Position numbers and translations under genes: made by a program | In this document: positions 52,809 through 62,546 of the stretch, one piece after another | Numbering within the stretch: position 1 is the first letter of the stretch | How the letters are laid out: the number at the start of each line of letters is the position of its first letter | Source: Rugalucina vietnamica | Lineage: Eukaryota; Mollusca; Bivalvia; Lucinida; Lucinidae | DNA: 64,000 nucleotides | Direction of reading: 5' to 3' | Assembly (NCBI GenBank): GCA_964017185.1 | Contig: OZ024870.1 | Coordinates: 65,906,312 to 65,970,311, forward strand | Notes under the pieces: generated by a model | What the model was told of the DNA's origin: nothing | Databases searched by the model: none | The model's input: the letters and a program-made list of their open reading frames with translations, nothing else

Positions 52809-54971
52809 AGTGTAAAGGTAATGTCGAAAAAACGTTTGCCTTTTGCGAATTTCATCGTATGAGTCTGACAAGAAACAGGACAGTACACAGGTCCTTGAAA
52901 TGTTAGATTTAGGATGAGACGGGTTTATGCCCACTTAAACGATTTACCTGTTAAGTTTTCTGTTTGTGTCAATGAAGGCCAAGACAAACTTCCTACGATG
53001 TATTGGTTACCTAAGCTTCACAAAAGACCATACAAAGCTAGATTTATTGCAAATTCTAGCTCTTGTACTACCACTGAACTTTCTAAATTATTAACTTCCT
53101 GTCTTACTGCTATCAAATCTCATGTTATAAGATACTGTGAGACAGTGTATGAAACTTCAAATAAAAATTGGTTTTGGTCAATTAAAAATTCTGGTGAGGT
53201 GCTCAGTAAATTGAAGTGTAGAGGGTTCCGTGCGACAAGCTTGTCCACATATGATTTTTCTACTCTGTATACAACATTACCACATAATCTAATTAAAGAA
53301 AAACTTCTGGATTTGATAGAGTGGACCTTCAAAAGGGCATTAAAAAACTATGGTTCACTTTATTTGGCATGTAATGACAGAAAGGCTTTTTTCACTTCCT
53401 CTGACCAAAGTCGGTATACACTTTGGTCATGTCAGAATGTATGCGACGCCTTATCCTATCTCCTTGATAATATTTATATTAGATTTGGGACCAGGTTATA
53501 CAGACAAATTGTTGGAATTCCGATGGGTACAAATTGCGCACCTCTCGTAGCTGATTTATTTTTATACTGCTACGAAAGAGATTTCATGGATTCTCTTAAC
53601 CATGATAATCAAGCTGATGTTATCGAGGCTTTTAATTCCACATCTAGGTACCTCGATGACCTATTGAACATTGACAACCCTTATTTTGAAGGTATGGTCA
53701 ATCAAATTTATCCACCTGAACTTCAGTTGAACAAAGCCAATATCTCAGATACTGAAGCCCCCTTTTGAGATCTACATCTTTCTGTTGCAAATGGATTTGT
53801 TTCTTCTAAAATTTATGATAAGCGCGATGACTTTGATTTTGATATAGTAAATTTTCCTTTTTTGGATGGTGACGTTCCTCGTCGTGCTTCTTATGGTGTA
53901 TACATTTCGCAACTTATTAGGTTTGCTAGAGTCTGCAATCATGTTACAGACTTCAACTCTCGAAATAAATTTAACGGCAAAACTTCTCCAACAGGGCTAT
54001 CGGTATCATAAACTTCGAAAAACATTTTCTAAATTTTATCGTAGACACTATGAATTGATTTCCAAATATAATGTTGGGTTAAAGACGCTTTTAAGTGAGG
54101 GCCTTTCGGAACCTGAATTTTATGGTGACTTGGTTTACAAATTTAAGAAACTTAAAGGAATTAATGATTTTTCTTTTCAGTTCAGAAAAATCATAACACG
54201 TTACAAACGTATAGGTTATAACTTGAATGTCATGCGACAGTCTGCATGCTTAGTTTTTAACCCAATCATGGTTGATAACTATGCTGCCTTCTTTAATTGC
54301 ACGCCGGTGGGTCGGGCGTCAGACTCTATGATGGCCCCGACATAAAGCTATTCATTTTAGTTGGTTGGGGCCGGAGCTTCTTGTCTGTTGCTTGGCCCAC
54401 CGGGGTCCAACTGGTGTTTTTCTTTTGCTCCGGAGTTAGTAGGTTATTCGGCGCCCAGGGATCTCAGGGATCGGGCAGCTTACTCAGTCTGTGAGTCCTG
54501 GTTTTTGATTCATCAGGATGTTTATCATGATTTATTTGTTTGTTCTTGATGATTCATTGACTAGTTAGAGATTCACCACGAGGACCGAATAACTAACTGA
54601 ATGTTATGAACCACTGCAGAAGCTGAGGGTGAGGTTATGGCCATGTATAAAACCGGTTTAAGCCCGCCAGTAACTTTGTGTTACTGATCGTTCCAAGTCG
54701 ATACTTCTGTGGTGGTTCTTTTTGTTTTATGTCTTGGTGTTTAAAATGTTTTTGTGCTGTTGGCGCCTTATGTATGTTTTCATATTTTAAGTTAAGTTAA
54801 GGTAACTGAGTGGCCACCTATTGGGAAAATAGCTGTCCATTCGGCTTACGATTGTTTCATGGTATAAGTACCTGTTTGTTAGTTTGGTTTTTTCCCACCT
54901 CGGTTTTTGGAGTGGGAATCTTTTTCTGATTGCGCCTTTTCCTGATCTTTGCCTACTTGTACCTTTTTAAC
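52809..54971 (+). mobile_element. Penelope-like retroelement, 5'-truncated
   Basis: A reverse-transcriptase region followed by a ~600-base 3' region that recurs as fragments at 10013/12741, 34076, 35395, 37925 and 57947, all ending at or near ACTTGTACCTTTTT. Common 3' end with variable 5' truncation fits target-primed reverse transcription. No GIY-YIG endonuclease was recognised after the RT, so it may belong to an endonuclease-lacking or divergent clade. Confidence 0.8.
52914..54345 (+). pseudogene. Penelope-like reverse transcriptase, broken
   Basis: Blocks in order: TMYWLPKLHKRPYKARFI (Penelope-specific PKLHK), SSCTTTELSKLL, STYDFSTLYTTLPH (first catalytic Asp), IVGIPMGTNCAPLVADLFL and RYLDDLLNIDNP (catalytic DD). 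A TGA at 53766-53768 interrupts it after EAPF; sequence in the same frame continues DLHLSVANGF. A frameshift at about 53965 moves the frame for the rest (KLLQQGYRYHKLRKTFSKFY ... FNPIMVDNYAAFFNC). The C-terminal ~120 residues are basic and of unknown function. Confidence 0.85.
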
Positions 54972-55329
54972 ATTTAGGCAGCGATAAGAAAAGCGCTGAT
55001 CATCTGTGGGCTGACTGTGCAGCTGCTCTGTACCTTTGATTCTGCATGAGCGAAATGTGTGCTTTCTGGTTGTACACCACATTTTAATGGACTGTTGGTT
55101 TGAGGTAAGCCGACAAGTAAAACGGCTTAATTACATGTATGCAGAACAAAGATTGGTCAAATTTGGGAATACGTTAGATTGAAACTGGAATGTCCTGGTC
55201 TACTTGCAACTTACGCCTGATCAGATTATGCAACAACTTACACCTGATCAGATAATATAAAGGGTTTTCTATAGTTGTATTGACCATTTAAGAGTTTGAA
55301 TTGTCACTTTTTCGGGTTTGATGTGCTAA
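54972..55329. other. Interior of the AACGTT element, no gene
   Basis: Unassigned sequence with a direct repeat of ACTTACGCCTGATCAGAT/ACTTACACCTGATCAGAT at about 55210 and 55237. Confidence 0.5.
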
Positions 55330-55699
55330 CGATGGCCCAACGTTGGGCCAACATTATACACATTTATGAACATTTTATAGGAAACCTACGATGTTGGGCC
55401 AACGTTTGGCCAACGTTACACATATGTATGTACATTTGAGAAAACTTACGATGTTGGGCCAACGTTGGGCCATTGTTACAATAACTGAAAGGAAAATTTT
55501 TATTTTTTCAATAAAAGAAAAACGTTTTCCCATCACTATGCCAACTTAAGTATTATTTGACTGTCTAAGTTAAATTAATAAGATTTTGTGTCACAAATGG
55601 GTCAACCAACGTAGGCCCAACGTTACACTGCCAACGGCTAACCATTTACCAACGATGCGATTCAATGCCAACGTTGGGCCAACGTTGTCATGCAATCTG

Positions 55700-56027
55700 G
55701 GTAGAGCCTAAACAGCATGCTAAGTCTTAGATAATAATTTGCTGTTGTTTTTACTATTTGAATAAAATGGTATGGGTGTGTGGTTCTTGTCAGTCTGGTC
55801 TGCCTGTGGACGGTGTTTGAGCGGTGAGGCATGTATTTGAATGAGGGGCATTGGAACGAATGAACTATGAAACAAGATACTTCGGTAAGTAGTTTGCCTT
55901 ACTACGACTTTCATGTCAATAGACGAAAGGGAAGTAATCTTGACAGTTTCTGGAAAAGCTGGGAATTTTGGTAAACTTCAATTTTGATCACTTAAAACCA
56001 AATTAATTCTTAAATCTGTATCACCCA
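55700..56027. other. Spacer between two elements
   Basis: AT-rich; no gene or repeat recognised. Confidence 0.4.
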
Positions 56028-56535
56028 ATGTCTTAAGGCAGTGGCTAGGGATACGGTACCGTATCTTTAGCCTGTGGGCTAGGGATACGGTACCGTATCT
56101 GTAGCCTATATATCGGAAATGGCTAGAGGTACGGTATAGATTAAAAATCGATAATATGATATTTTCAGTTGAGTTTTAAGTTGAATCATTGCCAGTATCC
56201 TAAATGGCTAAGGTACGGAAGACTAGAGACACAGACTTAAGAAAACAATGTTAATATATAAAGTTGAGAGATTTCAATTTTATTCCTGACCCTGTGGAAT
56301 GAAATTTTCAATTGTTATATGTGAGTGTGTTTTTGTGCAATATCACCATTATCTACAATTATTTGACCGACATCAAAGGATATAAAGCCAACTCGCAGTA
56401 TGAAAGTGTCTAACGATGCGTGAAGATAATAACATGATAATATTAGCCTCAATCATTTGTTTATAACCATCAATACGATGTCCGCGCCTCAATGTGCGAA
56501 CAACAAACATAACAGTAATGAAGTGTTGATTTATT

Positions 56536-57523
56536 AGCTCGCCTGCACGAAGTGCATAGAGCTATTGTAGTCACCTCGGTCGTGCGCGTTTACGTTTACG
56601 TGTACGTGTGCGTCCGCGTCCGCGTCACACTTTCGGTTAAAGTTTTTTAAAAGTCTGTATCTCTTGACCATGTTGATGGATCAAGTTGATACTTTGCATG
56701 TTGCTAGATATTGGTCTGAAGTTTTACGCAGTACCATCATGACCCACCCTGGGTGACCTTGAGGTCAAGGTCACAGACTTAGAAATTTTGTGTTTAAGTT
56801 TTTGGTTAAAGTTTTTTAAAAGTCTATATCTCTTGACCATGTTGATGGATCAAGTTGATACTTTGCATGTTGCTAGATATTGGTCTGAAGTTTTACGCAG
56901 TACCATCATGACCCACCCTGGGTGACCTTGAGGTCAAGGTCACAGACTTAGAAATTTTGTGTTTAAGTTTTTGGTTAATGTTTTTGTAAGTCTATATCTC
57001 TTGACCATATTGATGGATTGAGTTGATACTTTGCATGTTGCTAGATATCGGTCTGAAGTTTTACGCAGTACCATCATGACCCACCCTGGGTGACCTTGAG
57101 GTCAAGGTCACGGACTTAGAAATTTTGTGTTTAAGTTTTTGGTTAATGTTTTTGTAAGTCTATATCTCTTGACCGTATTGATGGATTGAGTTCATACTTT
57201 ACATGTTGCTAGATATTGGTCTGAAGTTTTACGCAGTACCATTATGACCCACCCTGGGTGACCTTGAGGTCAAGGTCACGGACTTAGAAATTTTGTGTTT
57301 AAGTTTTTGGTTAATGTTTTTGTAAGTCTATATCTCTTGACCATATCGATGGATTGAGTTGATACTTTGCATGTTGCTAGATATTGGTCTGAAGTTTTAC
57401 GCAGTACCATCATGACCCACCTGAGTGACCTTGAGGTCAAGGTCATGGGTCATAGATTTTAACAGATGTAGTGGCAAAGCACAAGTCAGGCGAGCTACGC
57501 TGTCCTGCGACAGCTCTTATTTT
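56536..57523 (+). mobile_element. Helentron/HINE-like element, five ~168-base units
   Basis: 5' AGCTCGCCTGCACGAAGTGC; the inverse word CAGGCGAGCT returns at about 57487, then the hairpin GCTGTCCTGCGACAGC and terminus TCTTATTTT. The core is five units with TCTTGACCATGTTGATGGAT and GTGACCTTGAGGTCAAGGTC, spaced 168-169 bases. Same plan as 39941, 59268 and 62547 with different sequence. Confidence 0.7.
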
Positions 57524-57921
57524 GTCCTACCGCTAAACCACTGAAGTAAGACATTGGCATTTTTTTAATTTGCCAATTAGTATTCGGCGAATGCTTTTAA
57601 CTTTTGTTATGGTTAGGTAAGTAACTGCAGTATAAAACAATTTAAGCATCGCCGTACAATTTTAAAACATGCATGCAAATTTTGATTCATACCGTCAGAA
57701 TGGCTCGTATACTTCACATCGAGCAAAAAATTGAAAACTTTCGTGCATTTGAAAGTGCTATTGAGCGCTATCAGAATGCCGAAAGTGCTCAGTTCTATAA
57801 GAGAGATAGAAGTGTAGAAAAGGCGCAAGTGCGTGTTTCGTATAAGTTGAATGAAAGACTAAACATTCAGGTGTATTCATGGCGGCAAGAACTTCAAGTC
57901 TCGAGGGACAGGAGTGAGAGA

Positions 57922-58166
57922 ATCTATCTATCTATCTATCTATCTATTTTTTGTGCTGTTGGCGCCTTATGTATGTTTTCATATTTTTAGTTAAGTTAAG
58001 GTAACTGAGTGGCCACCTATTGGGAAAATAGCTGCTCATTTGGCTTACGATATGTTTCATGGTATAAGTACCTGATTGTTAGTTTGGTTTTTTCCCACCT
58101 CGGTTTTTGGAGTGGGAATCTTTTTCTGATTGCGCCTTTTCCTGATCTTTGCCTACTTGTACCTTT

Positions 58167-58230
<64 letters not shown>

Positions 58231-58231
58231 T
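57922..58231 (+). repeat. (CTAT)n microsatellite split by a Penelope 3' fragment
   Basis: CTAT repeats at 57922-57946, then a Penelope 3' piece (57947-58169: GTGCTGTTGGCGCCTTATG to ACTTGTACCTTTTT), then CTAT repeats to 58231. The retroelement entered a tetranucleotide array or was primed from it. Confidence 0.9.
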
Positions 58232-59267
58232 ACATATAAAACATGTCTTTATCAAAGCGCTGCAGATAAAGACACGGCGTAAATTTGAATTGCGGCTCTC
58301 CACGTCAGTGCATTTACTTGAAAAAAAAAATATAAATAAAACAAAGTAATTGACATTTCCTAAGACTTGCGCGTTCTAAGTTAGAATTTGCAGTTGAAAA
58401 AATTGCCTATCAAAGAACTCTTTCTGTGACTTATGATATAATTTTACGCTTGTTTTACATGTTTTCTTGTTCTCGTAATTGTTTTTATGCGCTTATTTTA
58501 AGTTGGAAATCATGTTGTGATACTTTGGCAATTACTGTTTAACTTAAGACGTCGATCGATGTTTTTCTTTTTGCGTCAAAATGATACATACATGTATGTT
58601 CCTTTATCTAAGGAGCTTTTTTTTTTTTAAGTTTACAAGCGATTTTCCATTAACGTCAAGTAATAAATTGCCTAAAATGCAATCGTCTTTGTCTCGTACG
58701 TTTTTCAGTTGTTATATAAATATATGCATAATTTCCCAAGCAATTAAAAACAATTAACGCTACTACTTTTAAGATTATTGTGCATGCGGTACCGTATCCC
58801 TAGCCCACAGGCTAAAGATACGGTACCGTATCCCTAGCCACTGCCATGTCTTAAATTCAGATCAGTTGGACGACACTTTTTAACTATCTGTCAAAATTTG
58901 CCATTTCTACACATTCATTTACTGTTTTCAAGATTTCAATTTTTTATAAATACAAGTTTAAGCTTTTTATAAAAAAGCTTAATCTCTATCCCTCCCAGCA
59001 CACTCAGTGCAGGTCCGGTATGAAGTAACGTATCATTTTAGTGGGGCTGTCACGATAAACCGGTGTATTGTGGCCTGGACGTCCTGGGTATCGTATAGCA
59101 CAAAGGGACCAGTGATTGATCAAAAATAGCCATGTTTGATAAATTTCCGGACCAGACATGCATTGGAGATTGCATGTGTACATACCATATCAAAGCTTGA
59201 ACCTTCGCCATGTTTTTCAATATGTCAATTTATGACGTCATCAAGTCACTTTCTCAGTGACGTCATT

Positions 59268-60812
59268 ATGTCCCCCCTCCGAAGGGGTGGGGGACATATT
59301 GTTTTTGGTGTGGATCCCGTCGGCGTCGTCAGTGTCGGTGGCGTCGGCGTCGGCGTAGCTTTTTGCCTGCACAATATCTCCTGAACCACTGGATGGATTT
59401 AGACCAAACTGGCACAGAAACTTCATTGGGACAGCCGAATGGACTGATTAGATTTCGGTGACCTTGACCTAATTTTCAAGGTCACAAAGGTCAATTAACT
59501 GTTTGAAAATCCAGGTGTCGCCATTGAAAATCCAGGTGTCTCCATTCGTTTCCGCTCTCTAACTTGAGTAGTTTTTGACCAATTTTCTTCAAACTTTGCA
59601 TATTAGTTGATACCAGCAAGGAGTGGTTTGGGATTGTAGATGGGTAAATTTCGTCAAATGACCTAAGAGTTATGGCCCTTGATTGAGGTTAAAAATTGCA
59701 TTTTGTTCGTTTCTGCTCTCTAACTTGAGTAGTTTTTGACCGATTTTCTTCAAACTTTGCATATGAGTTGATACCCGCAAGGAGTGGATCGGGATTGTAG
59801 ATGGGTAAATTTCGTCAAATGACCTTAGAGTTATGGCCCTTGATTGAGGTTAAAAATTGCATTTTTTTCGTTTCCGCTCTCTAACTTGAGTAGTTTTTGA
59901 CCGATTTTCTTCAAACTTTGCATATGAGTTGATACCGACAAGGAGTGGTTTGGGATTGAAGATGGGTAAATTTCGTCAAACGACCTTAGAGTTATGGCCC
60001 TTGATTGAGGTTAAAAATTGCATTTTGTTCTTTTTCGCTCTCTAACTTGAGTAGTTTTTGACCGATTTTCTTCAAACTTTGCATATGAGTTGATACCAGC
60101 AAGGAGTGGTTTGGTATTGTAGATGGGTAAATTTCGTCAAATGACCTTAGAGTTATGGCCCTTGATTGAGGTTAAAAATTGCATTTTTTTCGTTTCCGCT
60201 CTCTAACTTGAGTAGTTTTTGACCGATTTTCTTCAAACTTTGCATATGAGTTGATACTGACAAGGAGTGGTTTGGGATTGTAGATGGGTAAATTTAAACG
60301 ACCTCAGAGTTATGGCCCTTGATTGATGTTAAAAATTGCATTTTGTTCGTTTCCGCTCTCTAACGTGCGTAGTTTTTGACCGATTTTCTTCAAACTTTGC
60401 ATATGAGTTGATACCGGCAAGGAGTGGTTTGGAATTGTAGATGGGTGAATTTCATCAAATGACCCTTGAGTTATGGCCCTTGATTGAGGTTAAAAATTGC
60501 TTTTTTTTCGTTTCCGCTCTCTAACTTGAGTAGTTTTTTACCAATTTTCTTCAAACTTTGCATTTTAGTTGATACCGGCAAGGATTGGTTTGGGATAGTA
60601 GATGGTTAAATTTCGTGAAACTTCAAACTTTATAAATATGGAAAGCTTAAACATGTGATATTTTAAAATGTCTGTTGGTATATATTGGTTTTAATTTAAA
60701 ATGTCTATTGATATATATTGTTCAGGGTTATATGTAAAAATTTACAAAATTAAAAGTGGGTTGGGGCAGAGAGGGGGGACATATGTTTTCCTCTGAAAAC
60801 TCTTTCTAGTTT
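59268..60812 (+). mobile_element. Helentron/HINE-like element, seven ~161-base units
   Basis: 5' ATGTCCCCCCTCCGAAGGGG folds on GTGGGGGACAT; the inverse GAGGGGGGACAT returns at about 60770, followed by the hairpin GTTTTCCTCTGAAAAC and terminus TCTAGTTT. Units start GCTCTCTAACTTGAGTAG at 59554, 59715, 59876, 60037, 60198, 60355 and 60516, so the period is 161 (one unit is 157). No coding capacity. Confidence 0.75.
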
Positions 60813-61465
60813 TAACACACCCACCATCTTACAGCAGCCTTTTCACTAACTTTTGAAGTAACAGGCTGAAAACTTCAAGTAGAAGGCAAAAATAGGGTCA
60901 TTTAAAAGAAATACACTGTGAATATATGAAAAGTAGGAGGCTGAACATTCATAATAGAAGGCAATTTAGCCTCCTGCCGCCTGCTAATGAGAAGGCTGTT
61001 ACAGCATGAACCAGGGTCAGGTGGACCAGTGATCGATCACCTTCATTTTCTCTTCAAAACCTCGGCTAACTTGGAAGGTATGTTCATTTTTAGAAAAATT
61101 AATTATTGTTTACCTATAGCCACTAAACACAATTTGGCAATGTTCAGTGAGTTTAAAGAAATAAAGCAGCGAAATGAGGTGGTAAAAAAGCATAAATGCC
61201 CATAGAAACAATGGGAAAGTGTTGAAAAAAATAGCTAAAAAATCACACAAAGTGTCCATTAATCGCAGCGTTATCCTATACAATATTGAATGTGGATCAG
61301 ATTTGCTTAGTATGCAGTAACGTTGAAACAATTAGCCAGTCGGAACGAATGCAGATTGTTTCATTTTGAAGAATTTATTGAACAACTACCGCTTTTAAGC
61401 AGTACAACTAAGACCCCCTCTTCGTAAAGTGCCAGAAAATGCAAGATAGAAAAGCTTTTCAATTA

Positions 61466-62050
61466 CAGTCTGGTCCCCTAACATTGCGCGGCCCCCAACA
61501 TTGCGCATATCGCATGTCAACCAGATTGCAAACAATATTGGACTACCAACGCTATTTTCTCGTATGTTAGACCAACAAGAGTGTACATGATTGATTGAAA
61601 GACAAAAATGATTTTCCTTCATTTTTTAATGAATATTTAAGCACCATTGTGTGATTTTGTTTAATTTTGAAATACTGTGTGGTGACATTTTTTGTGCCAC
61701 CATACACAGCATGATTTTCAATGAATTTTCGTGTTTGTAACTTGTCACATGGATGTCATATGTATTGGCAGAAATGCAACTGCTGTGGATATTTTGCAGG
61801 TTCCTATAAAATATACATTTGATTTAGCAGTGCGCAATGTTAGGGGACAATTTGCCTCCATGTTTTTCAAGGGGTGCATATGTTTAAGCCACAATATTTC
61901 TAAAGCTGATAGAAATTGCTAACATTTTAAACTATGATATTTCAATTATTGAACCACTAAAACGTCTCATGGTAAGTGATGTTAGTCAGGGTTTATATTT
62001 GACGTCAGACCTTCCATGAAATACCTTAGGTGCACAATGTTACCGGACTA
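61466..62050. repeat. Small inverted-repeat element with TAACATTGCGC words
   Basis: CAGTCTGGTCCCCTAACATTG near the left and the inverse of TAGTCCGGTAACATTGTGCA at the right are related; two more TAACATTGCGC copies lie at about 61495 and (inverted) 61830. Edges uncertain. Confidence 0.4.
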
Positions 62051-62546
62051 CACCGTAAATTTAAATTAATGTTTGTAAGGTAATATAATGCGCTTTAAGT
62101 TGAGACTAGCATAAGATTTACTTCAGGTATCCTTTGAGAATTAATAGCCGATAACCACTAGTTGATCGATCACTGGTCCCTGATCGATCACTGGTCGCCT
62201 TACGCTAGCGATATTTGAATTACATAACAGTATAATATGGATACTGGTTTTTACCGGCAAAGTACACTAGTCTAAGATCAGCCAATGTGTATATTTGTAG
62301 CCAAAAATGAACATTTTTGACCAAAATATTTTATCAAAATTGTCTGAAGGAGAGGATAGGTTGCACTGACCATTTCTGATATATTTTTTGTCAATCATTG
62401 CTAGAGAACAGCTGAAACGGTCGCCGAAAATACCGTTTTTAGCGCGAAAACTAATGACATTTGCTACTTTGCTGAAGCTGTAAATGCGGTCTCATGTCCT
62501 CAGTTTTGTCTTACTTGCATCTGAAATGTGAAAAACAACTATTTAT

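Larger units (their letters stand above)
51489..55699. mobile_element. AACGTT-array inverted-repeat element hosting other insertions
   Basis: The left end CAGATAGCATGACAACGTTGG and the right end (inverted CAGATTGCATGACAACGTTGG) match apart from one base. Inside each end lie several copies of the self-complementary block TTGGCCCAACGT/ACGTTGGGCCAA (left to 51690; right from 55330). The middle is occupied by a partial copy of the 8.8 kb element and a Penelope element. No transposase is seen and no convincing target duplication. Confidence 0.7.
56037..58845. mobile_element. Element with GGTACC-palindrome termini and perfect 9-bp duplication
   Basis: Ends GGCAGTGGCTAGGGATACGG and its inverse. Each end carries the self-complementary word GATACGGTACCGTATC twice, or once in full plus once in part. 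ATGTCTTAA flanks it exactly on both sides (56028-56036 and 58846-58854). A 9-bp duplication with long inverted, repeat-rich ends suggests a Mutator/MULE-like or Rehavkus-like element. No transposase is seen in the 2.8 kb, which holds a HINE-like element (56536-57523), a (CTAT)n array and a Penelope fragment. Confidence 0.9.
59104..62182. mobile_element. Possible element with GGGACCAGTGATCGATC ends
   Basis: GGGACCAGTGATTGATCAA at 59109 and its inverse TTGATCGATCACTGGTCCC at about 62163-62181 bound 3.1 kb. Internal relatives of the word lie at 61023 and 62184. No target duplication recognised. It contains the HINE-like element at 59268 and the small element at 61466. 60813-61465 shows no gene. 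Confidence 0.45.

Noticed and set aside
52809-54971. Hammerhead ribozyme in the Penelope 3' region
   Set aside because: Such ribozymes are known in this class; a CTGATGA occurs on the reverse strand near 54510, but no GAAA-containing core in the right place could be seen.
56620-57480. CRISPR-like array
   Set aside because: Whole 168-base units repeat head to tail without unique spacers; eukaryotic tandem repeat inside a HINE-like element.
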